Source: Aquilaria yunnanensis (Eukaryota; Streptophyta; Magnoliopsida; Malvales; Thymelaeaceae). From it: 64,000 bases of DNA. Location of the stretch: NCBI GenBank assembly GCA_039654915.1, contig CM077596.1, positions 8,680,001-8,744,000 on the forward strand, in the 5' to 3' direction. The notes under the pieces were generated by a model. The model was not told the origin of the DNA, made no database searches, and was given only the letters and a program-made list of their open reading frames with translations. Position numbers and translations under genes: made by a program. Shown piece by piece: positions 44,578 through 56,577 of this stretch (positions within the stretch are counted from its first letter, which is position 1; each line of letters begins with the position of its first letter).

Positions 44578-44846
44578 TTTTTGCGTCGTCAAGGTGGGTT
44601 TCCTGAGAAATCGATCGGCTTCACAAGGAATCGATGGAATTGATACTGGGATCAAGAGAAGTGAGCTGGTCTTTTGAAAGAAAGAGACTGGAAAGAAGAA
44701 GACGGCCGTTGCAACGGTCAGAAATCATGGAGCAAAAAGATCCGACTTTTTTAAAATTTAGATTTTTGGAACGTTATGGTGTTTCAGCTGTAGGCTTGTA
44801 GCTTCTGCCAACGGTCATCTAATAAATTCTCATCATCTGTTTACGT
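44578..44846 (-). promoter_or_regulatory. Upstream region of the DUF936 gene with AACGG motifs
   Basis: Contains CCGTTGCAACGG (44706-44717, a perfect palindrome with two AACGG cores) and CCAACGGTCA (44808-44817). These resemble the mitosis-specific activator site bound by three-repeat MYB proteins in plants. No clear TATA box was seen. The region is bounded upstream by the hAT MITE. Confidence 0.4.
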
Positions 44847-45591
44847 TAGGGGTGGCATAGGTCAGATTGGTTCGGTTTTATGGTGGAATTGAACCAATCT
44901 GAAATAGACTTGATTCCAAAATTTTTCTACCCAACCCGAAAACCGAGAACTGAACAGAACCAGAACCATGGTTCTGGGTTTCTCGGTTTTGGTTCTCGGG
45001 TTTTTCGGTTTATACTATATACCTATAACAACACTAAAATTCAATAAATTTACATCCATAATTAGTTTTATGACATATTCAACATAATATACAATTAAAT
45101 TAATATTTAAATATATATACTTAGATATATTCAAAAGAGTTTAAAATGTTGTTCTTATAAAAATGGTTCAAAAGAGTTGCTTGGCAAAATGACCTAGGAG
45201 TAGTGGGTCTATGAAGCAAAGTGATTTAAATAAATATCGAGAAATTTCGTAAATGATCCAATAACTTCTATACTGTTTCAATTTGGAACATCAGTTTAAG
45301 AGTTTAATATAAAAACACAAAATGACCATCATAATACTTCAAAGAAATATGCGCGTGTGTGTAGATATATTAGTAATACTATAATTTTTATTATATAATT
45401 ATATATATATCTCGGGTTCAGTTCCACCTCGGGTTGGTTCCATATGGAACCAGAACCAACCCAAAAACCGTCGGTTCTCTTATATGTGGAACCAACCCAC
45501 GAACCATGATCAACTTTTACTCAACCCAACCCAACTCAATGGGGGTGGTCCGGGTTGGGTTTCGGTTTTACCTAACCCATGCTCACCCCTA
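44847..45591. mobile_element. hAT-type non-autonomous element (MITE), 745 bp
   Basis: Terminal inverted repeats TAGGGGTGGCAT... and ...ATGCTCACCCCTA; 8-bp flanks GTTTACGT (44839-44846) and GTTTGCGT (45592-45599), one mismatch. Subterminal parts are rich in GGTTCGGTTT and AACCGAACC-like words. No transposase is present. It sits about 270 bases upstream of the DUF936 start codon. Confidence 0.85.
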
Positions 45592-47283
45592 GTTTGCGTC
45601 ATCCATCCAATGGCCTTAATTAAGTGTTTGAATAAACATTAATTAGGGTTAATTATGAACCACTCCCTTATCTTACCACATAATCTATCTTTATACAATA
45701 GCAAACCATATGAGCATATTTGTATTGGCTTCCATTTTCATTTTCTCAGATTTACTTTTTTTGTGACATTTGTTAGTTGGCTCAAAGTGCCCAATTCTAT
45801 ATCACGTGTAACTTTAATACAAAATGGCTCCTTGTCACAAAACATGAATGAAATCAATAATTTTGGTTATTTTTTTATTGAATGGTTCAAAATTTTGGAA
45901 AATGAAAATTCCTACTTTGAAAAATGATGATCTTTTTTTTTGTTTACCAATTTCTTTTTTTTTTCTAGATAATTCATATTTTACAATTCCATAGTAATCA
46001 CAATTAAGTAAAATTACTTTCCACAACGATGTATTGTGGGACATAAATATTTTAGATATACAAAAATTTACATCAACTGAGCACGTATCAATTTTTTGGT
46101 AGATGTTAACAAAAGGCCTAAATCGTTCTTCATTTTTAATAATGCATTATTTTCATTTTCTGCTTTTGTTTTTGCTTGGAATCAATGTTATATAGAAATT
46201 AATTCTTTAATCACTCGAATCATGATTGTAAAAAATTATATTCCCTCAACATCTTTTATTGTTTGTACCATTCCTATATGATATGTAGCTCCAAAGTTGT
46301 CAATTGAAAGACAATTATAAGAGAAAACCAACATCTCACTCAAGGTGAAAGAGGGTATAATGGTTATCTTAGTCGCTAAAATTTACTAAAAGAGGAAAAG
46401 GTTGCAAAGAAAACCCAAAATGACAAATGGTGCAAAGTGCAAAGAGTACGGAATTGAGAAAGTATGATTTTGATATTTTTTTTCTTAACCCAACCTTAAA
46501 AAAAAAGGAAAAGTCAATAAGAAATACTTACACTTTACAAAAAATATTTTAAAAGCACTTCTGAAAATATTTTAAGAGCACCTCTTGGACTATTAGACTA
46601 TTAAAAGTGTAAATTTTTTGTAAATATATAATTTAAGCAAATAATCATTTTATAAAAAATAAGCAAGAACAGTACATTTATGGATAACACCAAACGAAGT
46701 GGCCCTTAAGTTAGATTTTATTTTCATAAAATTTTCACACTTATTTCATAAAATTTATTTCCTCATCGCCTAATTCACTGCTATGAAAATCCCGTCTACA
46801 GAAACCTTTAATTAGTAGGTGATCCACAAGCACCACTATAAGCCCCAAGAGTGCCGATGGAAAGGTTTTGGAGAGTGATCTTTCCTTTCCTAAAAGTTTA
46901 GGTATGGCAAGCAAAACTTCTTTCTCATCACTAAAATGAGCAATACATTTCAGGGATTTTGCGATCCCCAACCAAACATGCCCATTGTAGTAGCTATAGT
47001 GTACACCCTGCGTATCAGCATCTACATTTTCACATTATTTATAAAAATGTTATTATGCTTTAACAACATATCCTATGAAAATGAATAGCGCTTCTTACTG
47101 AACAAAATAAAATATTACAACATATTACAAAACATCACAATTGTACAAATGAAACATCACTTCTTCCTAAAATGGAATAGTACTTCTTCCTGAACAAAAC
47201 ACCACTATATGCGAATGGTACATCTTACCAAAAGCACAACACATTTATATTAATGGAATAATACTTCTACTGAATAAGACAAC
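45592..47283. other. AT-rich intergenic DNA
   Basis: No gene recognised. Short frames (45655-45927 +, 46741-46971 -) have no known domain and I do not call them. From about 47040 there is a degenerate run of words such as CTTCTTACTGAACAAAA and ACATATTACAAAACA, which continues on the far side of the MULE (49046-49320). Confidence 0.5.
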
Positions 47284-49045
47284 GGGTAAACAACACCCAT
47301 CATTCCTAAACTAAGACCCATATTTGAGATTAATCTTGGAATTAAAAAATGTTACACCATTTATCCTTTAATTATAAAAATATTACACCAATCATTTTGC
47401 CATTAACTGCAACCGTTAAAATGGACAGAAAAAAAAATGTTAAAAACTAGTTTTAACCCTTGAAAACCTTCCATTTGTCATAAAAACCTCAAAACTTTTA
47501 CATCTTACAATAAAACCACCTTCTCCTAACTAGCCTACTTCCTCCATGATTGCCACCATCCTCTACTTCGCTCATCCAGTTCTCGCATTCTCTGTTGTTG
47601 ATTCCAAGACAATCTCCCCATTTGTGAGCCCACCTCCCATCTTTTCCTACTAGATTATCGGTTGCCATCTTTCTCTGGCGGTATATGGTCATTTCCTTCT
47701 AGCGGTGCACAATCATCTTCATACGCCCAAGAGCGATTGGAGGGAGATGTCTAGGCGGGATTAAAGGGAAATGACGATAGAGGATGGCGATAGGCAAGAT
47801 CACAGCACAACGGAGAGCACTACGGAAGAGAACGCTTAATCAACGGAAGAGTGTGATGAACAAGGTCTTAAATATCGCTACCGCTAAGAATACAGCACCT
47901 CATATTTTTAAGATGTACATCACCAGATATCATTACCATTTTTACAAAAAAAAAATGTTAGAATATTATTTTAAGATGAAATAAATTAAATAAATTTTTT
48001 TGCACATCTTTATATGTATTTTAATTTTTCTCATCATAATTTATCAAAATATAAATAAAATACATATGATAGAAGATATTTGTTATAAAAAAAAACATAA
48101 AAAAAATATTATATATAGAGAAAAATAAATATTACTTAGCAAAAAAACTAATTTATTGATACAAGAGAAAAAAAAAAGAAACAATACTTTAACAATAACA
48201 ATATATTTTCTAATACCCAGAAAAAAAAGAAAGAAAAATTAAAAGAAAAAGTAACCAAAAAATAAAAGTAAATATTTATGTTAAAATATGTGTATTAATT
48301 ATATTTTACTATTTTATATATTTATGTATGGTATTTTGATTTAAAATGACCAAAAAAGTATCTCATACATGTCCATGAAAAATAGAATATCATGGTACGT
48401 ACCTCACAGTATTTGCGGTATACTACAATTTTTAGAAAAAATGTACATAAAAAGTTACTAATATGCAAAATACCGTGAAATACCGCAGTATATGGCATAT
48501 TTCATGTGAAAAAATGACAAAATGTGAAAATATTTGTACAACGTACTGCTTACCATGGTAAGTAATATACTGCAGTATGTAGTTCCATATCGATGAGATG
48601 GTGACCGAAAACGGCAACAGAAGACGATGATAAAGGACGACAATTGATGAGGAAAAATGTCTCGTTATGGCCTCAAGGGTCTTAGCCTTTTGTTCCCTTT
48701 TTTCCATCAATTAATCATTAGTGGTGGCTGCGACGTGGATGTCGGTGACGGGATGGGAAGATGATGGTGGCAAATTAGCACTAGCCATAGTAGAGGTGAA
48801 GGTCATGATAGGACAGTGGTTTTATAATATATAAAAGTTTTGAGGTTTCTATAACTAATTGAATATTTTTGGGCTTTAAAACTAGTTTTTTTACATTTTT
48901 TTAGTCTATTTTAATAGTTGCAGTTAACGGTAAGACGATTGATTTAACATTTTTATAGTTAAAGGATAAATAGATAACATTTTGTAGTTTTAGGATGAAT
49001 CCGAAACATAGGTCTTAGTTTAGGGATGACATACGTTGTTTACCC
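47284..49045. mobile_element. MULE-type (Mutator-like) non-autonomous element, 1762 bp
   Basis: Long terminal inverted repeats of about 155 bases: the left starts GGGTAAACAACACCCATCAT, and the right read in reverse starts GGGTAAACAACGTATGTCAT. The flanks are ATAAGACAAC (47274-47283) and ATAAAACAAC (49046-49055), a 9- to 10-bp target duplication with one mismatch. Long TIRs plus a 9-10-bp duplication fit Mutator-like elements. The interior has no transposase. Small frames (47498-47692 -, 47784-47984 +) are not recognised and could be captured gene pieces. Confidence 0.82.
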
Positions 49046-49055
49046 ATAAAACAAC

Positions 49056-50634
49056 ATTATTTATGAAAAACATATTTTATGAAGCGAGTAACACATTTAC
49101 ATGAATGAAACAACACTTATTACTGAACGAAACATCATTATTTACGAAACAACATATCCTATGAAGTAAACAATATATTACAAAACAGTATCAATAAAAT
49201 ATTACTTCTTACTAAATGGAACAATATTATCTGTGAACAATACATCTTACAAAATGAACATCATATTACAGAATAACATTTGTATAAATAGAACAACACT
49301 TCTTACTAAATAAAATGCTCACATACTGCTGGAGGTAAGGATGCTGGTTCTTCCTCCATCCAATAAGGCATAGATGCGACTGGAGGCAAGGGCGAATGAT
49401 TGAAGGAGGTTGGAGGAAGTCTGAGGCAAAGTTGACAGTAACTAACCTAGATTGGATAACTTTGTGAAACTGTACCAGATTCAGCTTGTCGATGGATCTT
49501 TGACATTGTGGACTTGTTGGAACCCATCGACGAAAGACAAGCATAGAGGAGAGAGTAGCTAAAGTAGCGGAGGAGGCAGGTGATGAACTGGTGGAGATTG
49601 GCAAAGAGTAGAAGGCTACGAGGAGGTGAGAGGCAAAGACGAATTGATGTTGATGTCGTGGACTCGTTGAAAGCTGTTGATGGAAGGTGAGCATAGAGGG
49701 GAGAAAGTTGTTGAAGTGACAGAAGATGTTGGCAATGGAGATTGGCAAAGGAGTAGAAGGTCATACGGAGGTGAGGGGCAAAGAAGAATAGGTGAGTAAC
49801 GCGTGATTGGTAAATAAGCTGAAAGAGGGGCTACTCCGCTTGGTCTGGGAGTATTTTAGCCTGAGCCTTATAGGTAGTACTCTTTTCTATAACCGTTTTA
49901 GAGAATAAGTAATTATTCCCTTAGTATTTGCCATGATAAATCGTCTGGATTCTTTACCTTTGTTGTTGGAATAAGTCATTAGCTCTTCTTTGTAGTTTTT
50001 AATACCATGTTTGGCATTAATGTATGGTATTAGCATTATAGCTTTAGCTTTTAAAAGGCTGTCTAGATATAACTTTTAACTTTTAGTTTCAACAGTTTCT
50101 TCTTTAAGATTAAATAAATTAACAAAAAATCTAACACTAATAACAAATATTGTTCCTACACAGGACCTAAACCGACTCATCTCCTTTGCCTTGTTAGCTG
50201 TTCTTACGTCCATCAAATCCAATAAACAGAACATAATGCCTTGCTGGCCCCATTTTTCAATCACAGCCGTCTTACCAACTTAAATTCCGAGAATGGCCAT
50301 AATAAACAACATAAGGAAAAATACGAAAGGTTTTAAAAGGAAATACTCGGAGCAGATAGTGTGCATATGAATCCATGTTAAGATGACCACGCTGTGGTTT
50401 GATGTGTAGACAGCAGGAAAATGCTAAAAACCAACAATTTGCAGACGGCTAACAGGTTCAAGACTTCAGTTTCCTTCTGAGTTTCTTATAACATGCAACA
50501 GATGTTCTTGAACCATCTGCTGTGAAAAAACGGAAGGCCATGTCGGAGGAAATCAAGGCTGCGTTTACATATAACTTTAGCTTTCCCCATGAAGGCTGCG
50601 GAGCAGTGCCTGGAGCAACAGGTTATAGGCCCTG
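49056..50634. other. Intergenic DNA with a 150-bp tandem duplication
   Basis: 49056-49320 continues the CTTCTTACTGAAC-type degenerate repeat. 49508-49800 holds two diverged copies of a unit of about 150 bases (GTGGACTTGTTGG... at 49508 and GTGGACTCGTTGA... at 49658; both end GATTGGCAAAG...GTAGAAGG...GAGGTGAGRGGCAAAGA). The minus-strand frames over it are low complexity. The rest is probably downstream DNA of the gene at 50635. Confidence 0.55.
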
Positions 50635-52839
50635 CTATAGAGGGGTGGCAAACCCTGCCAGTGAAAGAACAACCATACTAATTACGATCAAGGACATGAC
50701 CACATGAAATCAATTTATGAGCAATGATTAATGAAAGCCAGAGCCTCAGCTAATTTTGCAGCAGATAAAAAATTGGATCTTCAGAATAATTACAGGAATA
50801 CAACAAATTCAGGAGAAATCCATAGTGTAGTGATTCATTTAGTGATATGGTGCCTATCTATCTCCCCTTGGAACATCATGTTTCTTTTTACGTAAAGTAT
50901 CTGTTCGAGTTCTACAAGCACCTATCTCCCCTCAGAACATAAATCTGTTCGAGCCCTACAAGGCTTGTCACAAACAAGAATCATCCACAAGCGCGAAGGA
51001 AAATCTAATTCCCTGACAGCTGCATCAGACCCATAACACCTCATTTTCCACAAATGCAAATCCCAATCAGCTTAATCCAAGAGTACTAAACACAAACTCC
51101 TACAAAATAAAACCCTAAATTGGCAACTACACCTACAGCAAGAGGCAATTTTAAACATAGAATAATCGGCAAGTTCAGGCAAAAAAAAGAATAGAAGAAC
51201 AGAATAATCTGCAGCAAACCAAAAGTGAGAAAAGACAATATGTTGCGTGGTGTAGACCTGAGGTCATTCCACAAGTGCTGTTCATTTTTCTGATCTTATA
51301 GGAGTAGAGTGACAATCCAAAGTGTATCTTCTACGTAACAAGGTGTATTCTTTACCAACCTTGCAGGCCCTTTATTTGCATTTTCCATATATTTGAACCA
51401 CAAACAAGATCTAATGCAATCAAATCCAATCACTCCCAACAATCAATAAATCCCTTCAGCCTCAATGCTGTTTTTTGTGGTTTGCTAAATGAATGTTATG
51501 CCTCCAATCCACTTGATGGGAGGCAAGTTTTTCCAAAATCTCTAAAGAGCCAAATTCTTTTTCACAAACTTTACCCAAATGAAGTTAGGGTATATCCCTA
51601 CCTCTTTTCTTGCATCCTATATCTAGCATATCAGTCTTACACACCAAAACTAGTGTTAACATGCATTACATATGCCCAAACCAATTCTAAGTGTTCCAAC
51701 CACTGGCTCCTTGCAGGCAGGTGCTCCTCATCCACCCATCAAGACTGAAATGCTTAGCTTTTTCTATTTATGATTTAAGGTTGGCTATAATGGTCATGAC
51801 CTGATCCACAAAGCCAGAAAGATATCCCAAAAGTAACAATATTTGAGCCAAACGAAAACTTTTCAATAGAAGCCAGGCCCAATTTAGAAAGGGCAAATGC
51901 CATCATAGCCCATTAACAGTCTGTGATGGTATAGGGTCCTTTAGAAAGCTACAGGCCATTTGACACAAATCCAACTAAAAAGCCCCTATGAACTTTTAAC
52001 TACCCTGCATAACACCTCTAAAAAATAAGAGGAACATTATGAAACCACAACCATTAGAAGAACTAACAAAAGCCAAGTATATAACAAGAAACCATTGACC
52101 TGCAAGAACCAAAGTGACAGAGACCATAGAGGGCATCTGACAGAGCACAATGCAGTTATTGTATGTAAGAAGACAGGCAGTCTAGAAAAAGAAGAATACA
52201 AAGCCACCCAGAAAAACAGGTGCAATACCTTCAGATAGGCAACCCCAGCTTCGATTGTGCAAAGACAATAGTGAAGTAAACAACGCAGAGGAGGTAGCGT
52301 TATGCAACGGCATCAACGAGAGGGCACCAACAAGCCCAGCTGAGAGCCTATAAACCCACAATGAAGAAATTAGACTACCGTTTACCATAAAAAGCAAGCA
52401 ATGTTCCCGATTAATGCATCTACTCATTCAAACAACAACAGTTACAAAATCCTACAAACATAGAAGAAAAGGAATTCTACCCAAGAAGGCATCATTCAGT
52501 AACAGAACCAGGCCCTAGCACTTAACAAAGGCACCACTTAAGTTTTGAACAAATGAGAAAGCCACAAAAGCAGGAGCATAATACAAGAATCGCAATAACC
52601 CCAAATGTTTAGCCAGTGATTCGAAAGTGTTTAGCTTTAAAATGAAGCAGAAGGCAACAATAGTGACAGAAGACGACAGTGTGAGATGCGTAGGGAAAGA
52701 TGCAAACAAACCTGCGGGGCGTTAACTTTGGAGAGGAAATGGGTGGCCTAGAAGAGAATCTGGAAGCTTTTGACGTGAAAATGGTGGTGACGGAAGCACG
52801 CGAAAACTGAAGTGTTCGTCTTGCACAGGCAGCCGCCAT
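50635..52839 (-). CDS. Small mitochondrial-type protein, NFD6/NOXY2-like family, three exons, 88 aa
   Basis: Minus-strand exons: 52712-52839, 52229-52347 and 50635-50654, all with GT-AG introns (364 and 1574 bases); the total is 267 bases including the stop. The start at 52837-52839 gives a Ser/Arg-rich, acid-free N-terminus (MAAACARRTLQFSRASVTT), a typical mitochondrial targeting peptide. The core RLSAGLVGALSLMPLHNATS, then LLSLHNRSWGCLSEG, fits the plant family annotated as NUCLEAR FUSION DEFECTIVE 6 or NONRESPONDING TO OXYLIPINS 2. I cannot tell which member, so no symbol is given. The last exon adds only FATPL and a stop; it was placed because the splice restores the family's usual end. 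Retaining intron 2 would give a different short tail (IAPVFLGG...). Confidence 0.78.
50655..52228 (-). other. Large second intron of the NFD6/NOXY2-like gene
   Basis: 1574 bases between GTATTG (donor) and CTGGCAG (acceptor). No repeat boundary, RNA gene or other coding signal recognised inside; short frames are not supported. Confidence 0.65.
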
Positions 52840-53087
52840 GTTTCCCTACAACCACAGAAGGAATTGAGCAAAAACCTCTTAATCGCTCCACGGCGAGGGC
52901 AGCGTTGGGTCGAATCTAGTACCAGCCCAGTGGGTTCTCAAAATTCCCACTCCAAGGACTTGAATGTTTTTATGCAGCCCCATTTTCCCCTACTGTTTTG
53001 GAAAATAGTAGTGCCCACCCAGTCCACAAAATTTTTACTGGTATCAAGATTTGCGGGGCATAATTTTATTGACAGTTCAAAACCAAA
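52840..53087 (-). promoter_or_regulatory. Upstream region of the NFD6/NOXY2-like gene
   Basis: Only about 250 bases separate the start codon from the end of the Helitron-like element at 53088. It should hold the 5' UTR and core promoter; no clear TATA box was seen. Confidence 0.4.
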
Positions 53088-54776
53088 CTAGTTTACCTAT
53101 CGGCATTATCACGAGATTCCAAATTTAATTAAGTTCTAGAAAAATATATAAATTTAATTTTTATAGCCAAAAATATTATTATAAAAATGAAGGTAATTTT
53201 ATCATTCAAGAAGGAAAATATAATATTTTACTCAATTAGACTAAACTAATTAGGGTCTGTATCATATATTACATTTTTTACACATCTTCACTTAAATTCA
53301 CTGACCATACATGTAGCAGAGCTAATAGAGGACAAATTTGAAACCACACTCATGCAAAATAATAGATAAATTATTTTCACAAATAGTGTAATAAGTTAAT
53401 AAAAATCCATCATTTCCTATAAATAAAAAAATGGATACGAGTATAGGTAATAATAATTAAGTATTAAAATTTTAATTCAAATCCAAACTTACTAGATGAA
53501 AATAACTGAAGAAAAATTTTACACATATAAACTAAAAAATTAGGAGCCTAAAAAGAACATAAACATTGGCGCTATTTTTAGTTTTAGTTATACATGGAAG
53601 TTATATTTTTTTGCCTAATTTTTTTTTAATTATATATGGTTAAAAGATCAAAATTTTAAATTAGTTTGAATTGTCAATAAATGTTAAAAATGCGGTAATG
53701 ATGTGGTTAGAACACATTCTTTTTTGTTTCCCTAAAAACATAATTTATCAGGTTAAATATTAATATTTTGAATTCATGGTCAAAGTTGGTCAAAGTCGGT
53801 CAAATTATTTTGGTAATTATTAAATTAATATTAATGTTTGGAAAAAATAAATTGATTTCTTTGATTATGGACTTAAATGGTCATTAATGTTAATTTGATT
53901 TCATTTTTTGAAATATTATTTTTCCTCTAAAATTGCATTATTTCCTTAATTTTCAATTTTGCACTTTCAAAGAATTTTATAATATGTGGCGAATTAGCTG
54001 GAATCCCGTAGCAACTCACTTTTGTGGCTAATTGCAGTTTTTCACGCATGATAGTTCTCAATTGAAATATAAAATAAATATTTTTATAATGTGTGGCAAT
54101 TAAAAGCCTAATGCACTCCTTAATTAATATTTTTTCTTCCAAAAATTACTATTATTTACTTGACATATAAAATAAATCGGGATATATTCTCTAAGTTTAA
54201 CGACTCAAATTAACGTTATGTTATGGGAATTTTATCAATGCTTTACTTTCAGCTTATATATTATTTATTAATCTGTTAACTTGTTAAAAATACACTAAAA
54301 TAAAAAATGAAAGTACGAGATCATAGTTGTTATTTAAGATGATATAGGTTCTTTCTCAAAACTATTGCTACAGAATTTTACATATTTTTTAACCTTACGT
54401 TTATGTACATAATAGTTAGGAGGTTAACTTTTTGAAATTAAATAGTGTTGATAATTTCCATTTCTTCTACCTAGGAAAGTAAAAATTTGCCATATTTGGA
54501 ATGACATGCTTTCAAATTTTTAGAGTGTTAAAAAATGAGTTAATTTATTTGGTTTCAGAATTAAATGTCAGTTGATACTAATTGTCATTATGATGATTGA
54601 TGAATGATCAAATAGAACATTTGCTAGAAATAGGTTGACCTAAGAAAATTTATCCCTTTCGCCACAAGTTATAAGTAAACTTTTTATTCAAAAAAACTTA
54701 TTTATTTTTTTAACATGGCCCAAACTTGCAACATAGGTAATTTTTTAGCTTCAATTTATTTCTTTTTTGGAAAAAA

Positions 54777-55158
54777 ATAATGCTTGAATTAGAGGAGAAA
54801 ATTATGGTTGCTTGAATTATGTTGCAATTATGGCTGCTTTTATTTCAATTCTTTCTTATATGAAGTATTGCCTTCCTTTTTTCTAGCATTAATTAATGCT
54901 ATAAATGAGTTTTTTTATCTTCCCTTAGTTAAATACAAAATTAATGTAATTTAGTACATCAAAGACATTGATGTATGCATTGACCAATCACAATTGAAAA
55001 TTACATGATTTAAAGATTTCCTTCTTAGTTTTAAAATTTTAAATTTGAATTCATTTTTCACCTGCCAAGTTGGGTTCTGAGCATTATTGGAACATTAGTG
55101 TAAATAACATTTGATTTCTTTTATAATTTGTCAAAATTGTCACATGTCATCATCTTGT
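54777..55158. repeat. Diverged direct repeat, copy 1 (continues at 56573-56640)
   Basis: TGCTTGAATTAGAGGAGAAAATTA... to ...CATCATCTTGT, then after the solo LTR CATATCTGTTAAGTGAAAAG. It matches 57727-58150 (copy 2) over its whole length with many small changes, same orientation. Confidence 0.8.
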
Positions 55159-56572
55159 TGTTGGGTTTCGGGAGCCAAACAGCGCAGCGGAATTTAACCG
55201 AAACTCTCCAGGATCCAAGTGAAACGGGATAAACCGGGTGTTCAAAAATTTTCATACCTAATTTTCGGTTGAGATCTCTCACTCAACTGTAGAGTTGAAT
55301 CACAAAACCTGAATAGTTGACGTGTTCAAGCTCTCTATGGTATCCACACGAGTCTCTCGGGATCACCACGCTTCCACCACGTCCCGGCAAATGCATTTCT
55401 CTTGCGCTCGCAGTGCTAGCTTGCATCCTCCAAGGAATTGCAAGAGAAGAGTACAGCTGTCCTTTTGAGAGGCTAGGGCAAGGAGACCTGCGAATTTCTC
55501 ACTAGAAGTTTTATTTATAGTGAGACTCAACTTCTAGGTCTAATGGGTTTCAAAGCCCTAATCCAATTAGGATTTAATTTCGGGCTTAATAATGGCTCAA
55601 CTCTTGGGCTCATTATTAATACGAAATTAAAGTGAAACCATAACCCAAATAATTAGCCCATGCACTCTAATGATCCAAATAGCTCTATGTGTGTGGCCCA
55701 ATAGGATCTTATCACGTTGGCAATGATCATAAATCATATTTATGATCATAAGCAATGAGCGGTGTCTAGCAACACATTATTTCTACCCAAGTGACAAGAT
55801 TATCGATGATTCGACTAAACCTTTATGATCATCACCGATATATGCCATTGTCCCTTTGTCCAAGATATCAAGACTAAGCATGAGACATGGAATGTGTCAC
55901 TCTCGTATAGCCCAATCTTTGGTTTCTTGATTACCGAGTAGACTAACTTAAACTGATGACATTGATATCGTATATCAACTCATCCGAGCATGGCCATACA
56001 TTTTCTAAGTTTCACTCTATCAAAGGGCCCGAAGATATCACTCCCGTTACATAGGAGGGACAAATCCCATCTTGATCAAACAAATCCCTCCGCATGATAT
56101 GTGACATACCCAATGACCTCCTTCAAGTTCACTCAGTTACGAGCAACAAAGGAAAGTATCAAAGTATGTGACTCACATGTAGGGAACCTTGATGATATTA
56201 GGTCGAAGGACTACATATACCATGTTCACTATGAGAATCACTTATGACACTCATATAACGATCAATGTAGTGTTCTCATGGTGGGTCGATCGAGTACACA
56301 AGTTTTCCAACTTGTACCCATATGTAGACTACATATCTCATATTAGTCTCCACATATGCTAGTCATTATGTATTATTGCAACCCACTCCACAGTAATACT
56401 AGACCAGAGATGTTTAAGAATATCATTATTCTAGGGTTACAATTATGTTTGTTAAGTTACGCAGAAACAAAACAACAAACATAATTGTTGGATTCATGCC
56501 TTAATAAAATATCATGATTCAATGTGCAAAAATACAATCATCTCATGATTAGCCTTTGGCACAACACTAACA
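55159..56572. mobile_element. Solo LTR, 1414 bp, with target duplication CTTGT
   Basis: Starts TGTTGGGTTTCGGGAGCC and ends CACAACACTAACA. CTTGT stands at 55154-55158 and again at 56573-56577. The related sequence at 58110-58130 (GTCATCACCTTGTCACCTATG) shows the empty site. No internal region or second LTR, so it arose by LTR-LTR recombination. Its family (Copia or Gypsy) is not clear. The open frame at 55317-55505 is LTR sequence. Confidence 0.85.
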
Positions 56573-56577
56573 CTTGT

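Noticed and set aside
45655..46971. Short frames between the hAT MITE and the MULE
   Set aside because: AT-rich DNA, frames of 61-90 aa without family motifs or matching splice sites.
49266..49764. 160-aa and 105-aa minus-strand frames
   Set aside because: They cover a diverged tandem repeat and change frame between the units; no known family.
55317..55505. 62-aa frame in the solo LTR
   Set aside because: Inside LTR sequence, no domain, no start context.
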